A stretch of 64,000 bases of DNA from Conus ventricosus (GCA_018398815.1 CM031612.1:5903412-5967411); one strand, 5' to 3'. Positions 10,906 through 21,690 are shown, counted from the stretch's first letter. The notes: generated from the letters alone by a model not told the origin. Translations and numbers: made by a program.

Positions 10906-11697
10906 AAATCTTTTCCACTTTCTTTCCTTCTGGCATCAGTTTTCCCACTGAAATAGTGTGACCCAAAAACTCGAGAGTTTGAAAACCGGCACGAATTTTG
11001 GATGGTCTCGCAGTCAAACCAAAACTTCTGAGTCTGGAAAAAACAGCTCGTAAGTTAGAAAGGAGGTCACTCCATGACTTTGCAGCCAACAAAATATCGT
11101 CAAAAAAACTGACTGCACCACATTCATGGAGTTTCAGGGCTCGCATCATTCTAGCAAAAGAAGCTGGGGCATTTTGCAAACCGAATGGCATTTTCGTCCA
11201 TTGGAAAAGACCAAAAGGTGTTTGAAATGCTGTCTTTTCCTTGTCAGCTTCAACCATTGGAATCTGCCAGTATCCTTTAGTCAAGTCTACTTTCACAAAA
11301 TAATTTCCTTCTGAGAGCTGACACAGAAGTTCTTCAATGTCTGGGATGGGCTCGGCATCGAACACAGTGATCTTATTTAATTTCCTGTAATCGATGCAGA
11401 AACGCACCGAGCCATCAGGTTTGTCCACCAATACAACTGGTGAGCTGTACGGAGATGTAGAAGGTTCTATGACCTTTAAATCCAGCATTACTTTGATTTC
11501 TCTCTCGACAACCTCTTTTTTTGCAAATGGGAGGGGTATGGTCTGGTTCGCACTGGTATTTCAGTAGTTAACTGAATACTATGGGGTTCAATACCAGTCA
11601 CTGTACCTGGGGTATCTGTCAACACATCCTGAAAGTCTTTCAAAATTTCTTTGAGCTGTTCTGTTTGACTTGAAGACAAATCATTCGACAAAATCAC
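10905..11697 (-). pseudogene. Retrotransposon reverse transcriptase
   Basis: Motifs in order: VIEPSTSPYSSPVVLVDK, FCIDYRKLN, VKVDLTKGYWQIP, FGLFQWTKMPFGLQNAP, and FFDDILLA as the YxDD-type catalytic box with Phe in place of Tyr. FLGHTIS closes the palm/thumb. Two single-base frame slips are visible, near 11530 (a C run) and near 10905. The domain order and sequence are Ty3/gypsy-like. Confidence 0.88.
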
Positions 11698-11699
11698 AT

Positions 11700-12244
11700 C
11701 ATCATAGGTTTCACCTTTAACAGACAGAGTAGGAAGGGTACAACATCATCTGCACTGGTAGATGTTAACACTCCTACATTTGCTGTTTTCACAACCTTTG
11801 ATCTGTCCCTGTACGTTACATTGGGTACAAAATCATCACTGATAATATCTGTGATGTTGACATCAGTTTCTGACATAGGACATATCCATTCAACTGACTG
11901 GTTGATGGCAACATTTGTACGTTCAACATACTTCTTCAACATGTTCACATGGAATACCTTCTCAGTGTTTGCCATTTTGATCTTATAATTAACTGCAGAA
12001 AGTTTTTCGACCACCTGAAAAGGACCCTTCCACATAACACGAAGCTTGTTATGTTCATCAGTGAGTATTACAAGGACTTTAATCCCCTACACTGAAGGAA
12101 CGTACCTTTGCTTTTCTATCAGCAAAGACCTTGTATACATCTGGTTTTCTATCAGCTGACTGTTTGTCCGTTGGTATGTCAGTGACAGTCTGTTTAGCAG
12201 CAGAAAGTATTGTCGTCAGCGTTTCGTCTTTCCCTGCATTTCTT
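11700..12244 (-). pseudogene. Integrase remnant: N-terminal edge plus GPY/F tail
   Basis: After the protease, a short stretch reads LKEMQGKDETL, like the sequence before the HHCC zinc motif of integrases. Within about 130 bases it changes to FSVGD and, after a frame break, WKGPFQVVEKLSAVNYKI and VFHVNMLKKYVER. That is the GPY/F-type C-terminal integrase module. The HHCC and D,D-35-E core, normally several hundred residues, is absent, so this copy could not integrate by itself. The module's place upstream of RT is the main evidence for the Gmr1-like order. Confidence 0.75.
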
Positions 12245-12625
12245 TTAGATCATCTGGGGTAATCTGGAGTTCATCCAGTTTGAGATTTTTAGCGGCTTTG
12301 TAGCCTTTCCCTGCTCTATGATGTTTGACCTGGTACTCACAAGACAACGAACGAACGATCCTCCAGCACCACCATGTACTGTAGCGACACCTGGCAAATT
12401 GCCCAAGATCAAGTCGCAGACTGGGTTATCGATAACACAGGCGGTGAGAAATCCGGAGTAGTACGGTGTATCGACCGAAATTTTCGCCAGCGGAAACGTT
12501 TCAATCTTGCCTCCAAACGACCAACACTTTTGGACAGTGTCGAGATACTGGTTTTGAAGCACGAAAGATTTTCTTACACCAGTGGTGGTGAAACCCAGTG
12601 TCTCGCAAAACCAAAGCCTGCAATC
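12245..12625 (-). pseudogene. Retrotransposon aspartic protease
   Basis: VLRDTG carries the catalytic D-T-G at 12602-12594. A frame slip follows, and the continuing frame ends CDLILGNLPGV, the ILG flap-and-end motif of retropepsins. It follows the gag zinc knuckle. Confidence 0.75.
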
Positions 12626-12734
12626 CGTTGATGGCTCCGTTTTCTAACACCAGTCCATCAACCGATTGATGTGGTGCCAAAACAAGGCCTTCTTCACAAT
12701 CAGTGGAGACTAATGCGGATTTTGAATCATTTGG

Positions 12735-14117
12735 TTTGAAAGGGCAATTCTTTTTCAAATGGAACTTGCAATCACAGAAGAAACATCGCCTTGTCTGATC
12801 GGCAACTGACTGATTTTGTAAACTTCGGTTCTGTCCACGAACTGGCCCAAAAGGTCTACGCGGTGGTCGTTGTCCATGACCTCGGAACGTTTGCTGAGGA
12901 GCAACGGGTTTTTTCCGGCGGTGAGTACTGGTACTGACGAAAGTCACTCGAACCGCGGAAAGATCCCTGTCCGTTCCTAGGATAGGTATATCCTTGAGAC
13001 CAAGAAATGAGCCACGATTTCCTTTCCTGTAACTTCCCTGTCCCGATGGATAGTACATGACGCATGAGACTCAAAGATGGAAAATTCTCCTTTCCTAGCC
13101 ACGCCCTTATCTGGGTGAGCGATACAATACTGATCAGCCATCTTACACATTTCCTCAACGCTTTCAAATTGCCTTTCTTTAAGGAAAGTGGCCAGATCTT
13201 TGCTCACGCTCTGGAAAAGTTGTTCTCTAAGAAGGAGATCTCGCAGTGATTGAAAAGTTTTGTTCGTTTTTAATAAATCGATCCATCGATCTAAACAATG
13301 ACTCATACGAATTAGAAACGACGGAAACGATTCTCCTTTGTCAGGGCGCACAGAACGAAACGTTCGCGAAAACGATCGGCAGAACATTGAAATTTCTTGA
13401 GGAGTTCTTCTTTCAAACCGATCCCAAGTTAAATTTTGTCTTGCCGCGAGTGTGGGTACAATGCCAAAGCGCTACCCTTAAACAACGACGCAATATACAA
13501 TGTCCACTTTTCCTTTGGCCAACCACAAGACGTTGCGTGACTTTCAAATCGGAAAAGAAAACTATCGATGTCATCCGTTTTTTCCTCAAAAGGTGGTAAC
13601 TTTGGAATATATGCTGATTTTGATTAAGGCGCGCTTGCGGAACCGACTGGTGGAGCTGGTGGAGGTTCTCTCGATGCCTGTATTCTTCTAATTTCAGCAT
13701 CAGTCTCTAATTCTAACTGCCTCAACTTAAATTGACGTTCTTTATCTTCAGGTTCCCTCTGTAGTCTTTTTTCTTCAACTTCAGCTTCCCTTTGTAATCT
13801 TTTTTCTTCAACTTCAGCTTCCCTCTGTAATCTTTTTTCAACTTCAGCTTCCCTCTGTAATCTCCTTTCTTCAACTTCACTCTGTAGTCTTTGTTCATCA
13901 ACTTCCCTCTGTAGTCTTCTCTCTTCAAACTCTAGTTTCCTTTCTTCACTTTCGAGTTTCCTTTGATTTTCTTCTCTCTCTAGTTTCCTTTGATTTTCTT
14001 CTCTCTCTCTCTTAGCCTCTCTGCCCTATCTATGCATTGTTGCACATAGTTAGTAAGTTTTTCTCCATCAAAACCCAAGCGTTCCGCTTGTTGAACATAT
14101 TTATCAAAATCATCCAT
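12735..14117 (-). pseudogene. Retrotransposon gag with coiled coil and CCHC knuckle
   Basis: Starts at an ATG at 14117 (MDDFDKYVQQAERLGF). A long Arg/Glu coiled coil built from 11-residue repeats follows (see 13722-13990), then a capsid-like segment (LRDLLLREQLFQSVSKDL, FESVEEMCKMADQYC) related to SCAN/gag capsid folds. It ends in a CFFCDCKFHLKKNC zinc knuckle. Frame breaks occur near 13620, 13430 and 13060. The capsid and knuckle would package element RNA in cytoplasmic particles. Confidence 0.8.
13722..13990 (-). repeat. 33-bp in-frame repeat inside gag
   Basis: Copies of AACTTCAGCTTCCCTCTGTA and variants encode the repeated REAEVEEKRLQ motif of the coiled coil. Because the period is a multiple of three, changes in copy number keep the frame. 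Confidence 0.85.
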
Positions 14118-15600
14118 AATGAACCGTCAACAAAACAATTTCTAAGTATGAATAAAAATAAGGCGATATATGATGATGTTGTATGTTTTACAAAAAATGT
14201 AATTATAGTATATACAAATAAAGAATTCAATTTCCGGTGTAAACAGAAAACAGCTTACTAAAACAAGGTAGATATGAAACACAAGGAATGTATTTTTCCA
14301 GAAGTATTTTGTTCTCGAAAACAGGTATCAATTTGTAATTTAAAAAAAAAGGACGTTCAATGCTAATCTGTTTTTTTCCCTAAGAAAGGAAAAAAACAAT
14401 AAAGTTTTCTGAAAATAAATTATTTATAAAGTTTTAGTTCTTAAATGTTCTTGTTGTCAGTCTTCTTACTTACTTTCAAATGAATTTACAAAACAGATGT
14501 ATCGCCTTATACGATAAATGAATATAAATTTACAAAACAAATGGAAGCACAAACAATTGAAAAGAGGGGAAGAAACACAAACTAGCGGAAATCCTACCTA
14601 AAAGATGAAAATGTAAAAAGAAAACTAGATAGGAGCTTATTGAGGAGAAGGTTTAAGAGGTTTTGAAAAAGGGGTGAAAAGGAAATGAAAGGATACACAG
14701 GATCGGAACAGTGAGATGAAATCAAGAAAAGCAAAAGAAGCCCTCAGACAGCACCCTAGTGGTCACTGTCTCCCGTGAAACTGGAGACGGGAAAACAAAT
14801 CATGCACAGTATGCACAACACTACAGCAATGATACAAAATACTAAACAATCAATCAATAAATGTACATTCACCCAAACGCAAAGAAAGTCTCACAACCCC
14901 CCAAAAAGAAAACAATAGAAAATTTTATTAGGAGGAGTTTTCCCCGCACTTGTCAACCTCTGTCCTGTTGAAGGAGACAAGGTCGGTTCAAACTCTGGGA
15001 AAAGGGGACTACTCGAAATGAAACGATAGGACAGAGAAAGAAAAAACAACAAAATAAACCTAATAAGGGCGATCACGGCTGCTCCCACTCTTGAACTAAT
15101 CGCTCAATGTAGCGAGAAGCGGTGGGGCTCACCGATCAGGGAAAAGGACAAAATAGGGAATCACGGCTGCTCCCACTCTTGAACTAGTCGCTCAAGGTAG
15201 CGAAAAGCGGTGGGGCTCACCGATCGGGGGAAAAAAATTAGGAACTTACAAACAAACAAAACCACTAGCAAAACTCAGAGTCAGAAATAAGAGAGAAGTC
15301 CTCACTTGCACACATAAACAGAAAAAAAAACCCAAATGCAAATACACAGTAAACAATTAAACTTTCTTTTCTTTTTTTTTTCTTCCCTCAAACCCTTGAG
15401 GGTACAAATAGAATTTTTTTTTCCGGCCCCGAGGGTATAAATACAAATCTTTCCTCTTTTTTCCCTTCCCTCAAACCCTTGAGGGTACAAATCAAAATTT
15501 TTTTCTCAGGCCCCAAGGGCACAAATAGAAATCCTTCCTCTGAAGGTACAAATAGAAATCTTTCTTCTTTTTTTTTTTCCAGGGAAACAAAACGGCAGCT
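14118..15600 (-). other. Leader of the LTR element
   Basis: About 1.5 kb between gag and a candidate primer-binding site. It includes an 88-bp tandem duplication at 15072-15232 (CACGGCTGCTCCCACTCTTG) and repeats of CTTGAGGGTACAAATAGAA at 15380-15585. No host exon seen. Confidence 0.45.
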
Positions 15601-15615
15601 ACGTCGGGGTCACCA
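15601..15615 (-). other. Candidate primer-binding site
   Basis: On the minus strand the sequence is TGGTGACCCCGACGT. It starts with the TGG expected to pair with a tRNA CCA end and lies upstream of gag. The 5' LTR would then lie above 15615, but I could not confirm it against a 3' LTR. Confidence 0.35.
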
Positions 15616-16227
15616 CTGTCACACTGTCACTTTTGCACACGCGCATTCATGACAGCATTTACTCCATACGCACACGCAATCTTTCCAATCAACCAAAAGG
15701 CGCACTACCGAATGTTTTTCTTCTCCCCCTCTCCTTCAGGGAAAAACACTTTACTAAATCACATCAAACAATTTATAAACAGATTTTATACATGCATCCT
15801 TGTAACCAATTTTCCCAGTTACATCAATACTCGTTTCTGTAAAGTCATGGCCTTCACATAACACTGGCCCAAGATCCAGACCAGGAGAATAATTAATTCC
15901 TTCAATCATTGATGCTATACCTGCATCAGATGTAAGGCTCGTTCCATCCTGTCATGATTCCCTGTCTTTCTCAGACATCGTCTCGCCCCCTTGAATTCTC
16001 CCGTCACTGGAGATACGAGTTCCGACTCCTCTCCCTCGACTTCTGTCACTGGAGAGATGACGACTTCCAACTCCTCTCCCTGGAGTCTTTACTTGTTGTG
16101 GCTGAACTACCGGTGTGTTCCCCACACCATGGCCATCTTTAACCACCTCACGGGGTGACAGGTGAAGGGTGAAGGGCTGAAACATGAATAAGGTTCGTGT
16201 AAGTAACCTGCTTCCCAATTTAATTAT
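15616..16227. other. Possible 5' LTR region
   Basis: Unique-looking sequence between the candidate primer-binding site and the start of the duplicated block. It contains near-repeats of GTCACTGGAGA at 16003, 16046 and nearby. No coding signal. Confidence 0.3.
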
Positions 16228-16274
16228 GAATTCTTTCTTTCACTTTTCTTTAGGTTTTCCCCTGTAGCTTCCCC

Positions 16275-16345
16275 AACTATCTATGGCTCACCTGGTAATG
16301 ACTGGTCAGCAGTGAGGACCAGCGTCCTGACAGGTTCGAGTCTCT
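16275..16345 (+). mobile_element. tRNA-like SINE head fragment
   Basis: TGGCTCACCTGGTAATGACT resembles an internal A box, and GGTTCGAGTCTC at 16333 a B box, about 45 bp apart. No clear SINE body follows, so this is a tentative call. Confidence 0.35.
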
Positions 16346-16649
16346 AGGCCATCTGCTGGGCTAAAACTGATTCTTTCCTCCCTCCTCCTAGTGAGTGCAT
16401 ACTCAGTGTTCAAAACACATGACCAGCACCTTACCAACCCTTATTAAACTATCTCTCAGTGGTCACTTTTACCCAATGACCACCCTTCTTTCTTAATGAG
16501 TCATTCTCACCATTATTTGGGGACGCCCGCTACACTAGTCAAGCCACATAAATATTCTTCCTTTTTAGTTGTGGCATGGGGAAATGATTCATATCACTAA
16601 ACTACATGTGATGGAGCGTCACATGCCTTGATGTGAGGCTACGTCACAT

Positions 16650-17534
16650 GACAGCAAGGATAATGCAAGAGGCACTGGAAACCCGTGAGACTTCTATCTC
16701 CATTGGTGGCAGACAAATATGCAACCTCCGGTTTGCTGATGATATAGATCTGATGGGGGGAACGAACGAAGAACTGCAGGCACTCGCCAACAGACTTGTT
16801 GATAGAGCGGGTGCTTACAGAATGGAGGTCAGTACAGAGAAATCCAAAACCATGGTAAACCGCGAGAACATGGACCATGCCACTATTTTCATGAACGGAG
16901 AACAACTGGAAGATGTCAGAAACTTCAAATATCTAGGAACAACCCTGACAAAGGATGGAAGCTGCAAAGCAGAAATAAGAATTCGTATTGCCACAGCCAC
17001 TGCAGCCATGACCAAACAGAACAGAGTGTGGAAAAGTAACATCCGATTCTCCACAAATTCAAACTCTACAAATCCCTGGTGGTCTCCATTGTACTGTATG
17101 GTTGCCAGGCATGGACACTGACGGCTGAAACTGAAAGGAAGATCCCGGCTTTCGAGAGCAAATGCCGGAGGAAGCTCCTTCAAATCTCCTGGATAGAGCA
17201 CAGGACCAATAAATATGTACGGAGCAGAATTGAGAACCTTGCTGGACCTCAGGAACCTCTCCTTTCAACTGTGAAGAGACGCAAGCTATGGTTTGGGCAC
17301 AGCACTCGACACACCAGTCTGTCCAAAACAATCATGCAAGGCACCATCGAGGGCGGAAGAAGAAGAGGAAGACAGCGGAAGAACTGGCATGAGAACATCA
17401 AAGAATGGACCGGACTCCATACACGTGAGCTGCTACCGGCGGCTGCTGACAGACAGACGGAGAGGGGAGGTTGCGTCTGCGGTCCTCAGGTTTCCCCAAC
17501 GACTACTTCTGTAGTTATGGGCCTGAGTGAGTGA
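16650..17534 (+). mobile_element. LINE reverse transcriptase, 3' half and tail
   Basis: The frame reads IMQEALETRETSISIGGRQI, then LRFADDIDLMGG with the catalytic FADD box. Next come EVSTEKSKTMV and FKYLGTTLTKDG, then after frame slips LYGCQAWTLTAETERKIPAF and WIEHRTNKYVRSRIE. It ends near a short (TGAG)n tail at 17523-17540. This is the second part of a non-LTR retrotransposon RT and C-terminal region. The clade (RTE/Proto-like) is inference. The missing upstream part lies at 9761-9903. Confidence 0.88.
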
Positions 17535-17634
17535 GTGAGTAGCTATGTATGCGTTGCTGTTGTATTTGTTGTTGTCTTTTTTTTAAATTTCAGCACTTGA
17601 TTAACTGAAATCTTTTTTCCCTGTGATGTCCCAG

Positions 17635-17786
17635 AGGGCGGTGAACTGGACCCCATCCATCCCAGCTGAACAGGACGGCGGAGATGATCGGCGACCTGCA
17701 CCAGGCGCAGAGCTCCCGTCTCAGTCAGACGCCCCCCGCCCACCTCGCCCACTGTCCTGGACCCTCTGACCGCGAGATGGAGCTGG
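17635..17786 (+). CDS. BRD7/BRD9 orthologue, penultimate exon
   Basis: Acceptor CCCTGTGATGTCCCAG, donor CTGG/GTGAGT. The conserved part reads LNRTAEMIGDLHQAQSSRL and ends SDREMEL. It aligns with the BRD7/9 segment having the pattern LDET..LL..L.EAQ..RL. Upstream in this exon the frame is broken by two apparent base losses, which the second copy at 57399 lacks (there it reads AVNLDPIQ), although that copy has errors elsewhere. The phase-1 end joins the last exon exactly (EL then A then SKVTEG). Confidence 0.88.
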
Positions 17787-18423
17787 GTGAGTGACCAGCG
17801 GTCGTTGATGTTCTGAGGAGAGAGTTTACTTGGGTTTAAGTTGCTTCCAGTGAGTTCATATGAAAAAAAAATCCTTTTTGGGTGTTAAAACACAGACATT
17901 CCAGCATAGCAATGTGTGTGTTTGTTTGCCACACGTACACACTTTGGTGTACTTTCTAACAAACGAAACAAAGTGAAAGTGAAGTTCTATCAAAGGTTTT
18001 TTTTTATATTTCAAAATAGAATGAAGCTCATACTGGGGAACAGGCAGCAAGCATTGAAAAAGGTAGCAAAGCAAAAAGGATTTGATCAGTAACTGATGAG
18101 CTGTATATATGTATGTATAGTCACAATGTTGAATATTGCACCATTTGATAGGTCTGGACGTAATTGTAGTTGTATCTAGGAGCTAAAGGGTTAACAGAGA
18201 CTTTGTGTTTGTAGTAAAATAAATGCGGTCCAGTTATGTCATAAATGCCACTTTCAAGAACATTATAAAACCAATCCAAGTTTGTCTCAAATGTGTTTGT
18301 ATACATGTGTGCACACAAAAAATGACACATGGGAGGTTAAAAAAAAAAAATCAGAGACCCCCCCACCCCCCACCCCCCAAACTGAAAACAACCATTTGAA
18401 GAAAACACCCATTGGTTCCACAG

Positions 18424-18901
18424 CTTCCAAGGTGACGGAAGGCCTGGCCAGTCTCTCAAGGACGGCAACTCCAGGGGATCTAGTGAGCATGAGCAGCGTG
18501 CGCAACGCCATGGGGATCATCTCTGAGCCCCCAACGCCACAGCCATACTCTGAACCTTCCACCTGTGTGCCTGATGGGATTCTGGTGCCGACGCCGACAA
18601 CAACGCTGACGTCATTCACATCGATGAAGCCTTGGAGCCTTTGGAGAACTTGCCTTCAGCGGGCACGGCGTCCGGCAGCGTGGCCGCCTCCCATGCCACA
18701 GAGGAAGACGAGGAGGAGGAAGAGGAGGATGAGGACGAAGAGATGGGGGTGGGGGAGAGCAGCATGATGAGTGAGGACCATGCGGAAATTCTGGACGAGT
18801 CCATTGTGGAGGAAGGGGTGTCTGAAGACCCTGCGGATCTCAGCGAGTTCTTCCCGAGTCCTCCCCCACAGATGGAGACCAGCATGGATGGAGAAAGCTG
18901 A
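18424..18901 (+). CDS. BRD7/BRD9 orthologue, terminal exon
   Basis: Acceptor TTGGTTCCACAG. The product begins SKVTEGLASLSRTATPGD, then LVSMSSVRNAMGI, matching the BRD7 C-terminal element with the pattern TPGD.VS...VR.AMGI. After a one-base slip in a G run (GATGGGATTC, about 18571) the frame continues DSGADADNNADVIHIDEA. It then runs through a long Glu/Asp-rich tract (EEDEEEEEEDEDEE) and ends QMETSMDGES then TGA at 18899-18901. The acidic tail is longer than in vertebrate homologues as I recall them. The slip is probably a sequence error. Confidence 0.9.
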
Positions 18902-19083
18902 TGGGATGTTTTTGAGTGGAAGGTGAACCTCCTTCACGGAAGTTGACTTACCAGGGTGCTGATGGGATGTTGTTGAGTGGAAGGTGAACCTCCTTCACGG
19001 CAGTTAACTTACCAGGGTGATGATTGGATGTTTTTGAGTGGAAGGTGAACCTCCTTCACGGCAGTTGACTTACCAGGGTGATG
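18899..19083. repeat. 61-bp tandem repeat spanning the stop codon
   Basis: Three copies, starting at 18900, 18961 and 19022, with the core GTGGAAGGTGAACCTCCTTC. The stop codon of the BRD7/9 gene lies at the start of the first copy, so the array forms the proximal 3' UTR. Confidence 0.93.
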
Positions 19084-19722
19084 GTGGCATGAGGTTTGGC
19101 CTGGCTTTGGTGCGTGAGGTCCACAAAACTGGCTGCCATGGTTGGCAGTGGGCTGAACGCTAGACTTGATCTGACCAGGCATGAAAGGCAAGCTTTGCCA
19201 CGTTGACTTGCCTTCACTTACAGATGGTGTACCGATTCATTCATCGTCAAATAGTGTATATAAGCATCGTTGGACCAAGTCACTTGTACGAGACATTTGT
19301 ACTAAACATCAGTGTCGTGAATTATGCGTTTTGTAAGTTCTGCAGCTTCAGGTCGGCCTTTCGTAAGCATCAGGATTATGAGACCCAAGATGTGATGGTC
19401 TAGATCTAGTGGTAGTTCATGTCAGTGCAGGCAAGATGTGAGTGCGGCAGATGATGACGAGATGAATGGGACGTCTGTGGTGAACATCGGTGTCGCCAGG
19501 TGGTGTGCTTTAAGTTGTGCTCAGGTCACCATGTTTAAAAAGCATCTTGTTTTTGAGATCTAAGGTTTAGCTGCTAACCGTCAGTGCAAAAACTGAATTA
19601 CTATACTCCTCTGCACACTGGATGGAAGTATTGCTAGGTGTAATAGAATGTATGGGATGTTTATGTTGAATGTGTACCGCAATGTCTGGTTGTTAAGGTT
19701 TAAAAAGAAAAGAAGAAATAAA
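19084..19722 (+). other. Probable 3' UTR and polyadenylation signal of BRD7/9
   Basis: No ORF of interest. AATAAA at 19717-19722 lies in an A-rich context and is followed by a C-rich stretch. A second AATAAA lies at 19875-19880. Confidence 0.5.
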
Positions 19723-19946
19723 AGACTCCCCCCTCCCCCTTTCCCCTCTTCCCTGTCCAGGAACTGACAGTTGTGTACAAATTTGTTTTCAGCCCTTCGA
19801 GTAAGATCATTGTGTAGGTGATACTATGTTGATACTGATTTTAGTCTTTATGGTTTCAAAAAAAGAACAACAAAAATAAAACACTCTCTAAGAACCAGGA
19901 ATTTGTACAAATTTGTTTAAGCCCTTTGACTAAGAATCATTATCAG

Positions 19947-20066
19947 AAGTTTCCCCGAAGTTAGAGTATAGCTGCCTTAATGGCGGGATAAAAAGCGGTC
20001 ATACACACAAAACTCCACTCCCTTTGTTGGGTAGATGGCATTAATCCTTGCCTGCGTACGCAGAAA
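19947..20066 (+). mobile_element. SINE 3'-end fragment
   Basis: Contains AGTATAGCTGCCTTAATGGC, GGTCATACACACAAAACTCC and the terminal GCCTGCGTACGCAG word. These recur in the SINEs at 21236, 28519, 33316 and 40748. The tRNA head is missing. Confidence 0.85.
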
Positions 20067-20109
20067 AGAAAACAAAAAAGAAAATATAAATGCATACACA
20101 TTTTAAATC

Positions 20110-21160
20110 CAAGTGACAATAGTCGGTGTTGATGGTCGTGCTGATGGTGATGGTAGTCGGTGTTGAATGTCATTGCTGATGGTGATGGTATCGTGTTGAA
20201 TGGTCATTGCTGATGGTGATGGTAGTCAGGTGGTTGAATGGTCTGTTGCTGATGGTAGTCAGTGGTTGAATGTCAGTTGCTGATAAGTGATGGTAGTCAG
20301 GTGGTGAATGGTCTGTTGCAGATGTAGTCGGTGGTTGAATGGTCAGTTGCTGATGGGTGATGGTAGTCGGGTGTTGAATAGTCATTGCTAAAGGTAGTCG
20401 GGTGGTTGAATGTCTGTTGCTGATGGTGATGGTAGTCAGATGTTAAGTCAGTTGCTGATGGGTGATGGTAGTCAGGTGTTGAATGGTCAGTTGCTGAGGT
20501 GAGGTAGTCGGTGGTGTCAGTTGCTGATGGTGATGTAGTCGGGTGGTTGAATGGTCAGTTTCTGATGGTGATGGTAGTCAGGTGGTTGAATGGTCAGTTG
20601 CTGATGGTCGATGGTAGTTGGGTGGTTGAATGGTCAGTTGCTGATGGGTGATGGTAGTCAGGTGGTTGAATGGTCAGTTGCTGATGGGTGATGGTAATCG
20701 GGTGGTTGAATGGTCAGTTGCTGATGGGTGATGGTAGTCAGTGGTTGAATGGTCAGTTGCTGATGGTGATGGTAGTCAGGTGGTTGAATGGTCTGTTGCT
20801 GATGGTAGTCGGGTGGTTGAATGGTCAGTTGCTGATGGTAGTCAGGTGGTTGAATGGTCAGTTGCTGATGGTAGTAGGTGGTTGAATGGTCAGTTGCTGA
20901 TGGTAGTCAGGGGTTGAATAGGTGGTTGAATGGTCAGTTGCTGATGGTAGTCAAGTGGTTGAATGGTCAGTTGTTGATGTATCAGTGGTTGAATGGTCAG
21001 TTGCTGATGGTAGTCAGGTGGTTGAATGGTCTGTTGCTGATGGGTGATGGAGTCGGGTGGTTGAATGGTCAGTTGCTGATGGGTGATGGTAGTCGGTGGT
21101 TGAATGGTCAGTTGCTGATGGTAGTCAGGTGGTTGAATGGTCTGTTGCTGATGGATGAAA
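20110..21160. repeat. Minisatellite, about 38-40-bp unit
   Basis: More than 25 copies with GGTGGTTGAATGGTCAGTTG and CTGATGGGTGATGGTAGTC, often differing in length by a few bases. It also occurs in the second block at 59905-60985. Confidence 0.96.
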
Positions 21161-21235
21161 AGTGGAGCCAGAGTCCCAAGATCTCAACTGGCGCCTGAAT
21201 GACCATGTCATACCCCTGGCTGGTGTTGAAAGGGT

Positions 21236-21690
21236 TAGAGAGTGGTTCGGTGGCTTTGGGATAGAGCGCCCGCCAAGCAAGCCAGAAGTCAGAGGTTCGA
21301 ATCCCGTACTGGGCAAAGAACTTTTCATCGAGTCACTAGACCATTTGGGTGCAGTCTAGGCGCTAGTCTTTCGGATGAGCGATAAATCGAGGTCCTGTGT
21401 GCAACATGCTTTTGAGCGCGTTAAAGTACCCACGGCAACAAGAGAGTTGTCCCTTGCAAAATCCTGTTGAAAAGAAAACAAAAAAACCCAATTTAGTAGG
21501 CAAAAACATGTACACACAGGCATTTTCCACGAAATTGGAGTATAGCTGCCTTAATGGTGGGATGAAAAACGGTCATACACACAGAAATCTACTCTCTTTG
21601 TTGGGTAGATGGGATTAATCCTTGCCTGTCTGTACAGGGAGTGTCCGCAGGAGTATCAGCCTGCGTACGCAGGAAGAAAGAAAAGAAAGG
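21236..21690 (+). mobile_element. tRNA-headed SINE with composite body
   Basis: A-box-like sequence is followed by a B box AGGTTCGAATCCCG at 21292. A central part has GATAAATCGAGGTCCTGTGT and CCCACGGCAACAAGAGAGTT, then the shared 3' module (TATAGCTGCCTTAATGGTGG to GCGTACGCAGG). It appears to combine two SINE modules. Confidence 0.8.

Larger units (their letters stand above)
10309..14117 (-). mobile_element. Ty3/gypsy-type LTR retrotransposon, Gmr1-like order
   Basis: Going along the minus strand, the recognisable modules are gag (14117 down), CCHC knuckle (about 12790-12735), protease (DTG at 12602-12594), an integrase C-terminal (GPY/F-type) remnant (12244-11700), RT (11697-10905) and RNase H (10905-10309). 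The integrase tail upstream of RT is the unusual order known from Gmr1-type Ty3/gypsy elements; the usual order puts integrase last. The integrase zinc and catalytic core are missing. Several frameshifts are present, whose origin (decay or read error) cannot be decided. The element lies within the large BRD7/9 intron, between the two halves of a LINE. Confidence 0.85.
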
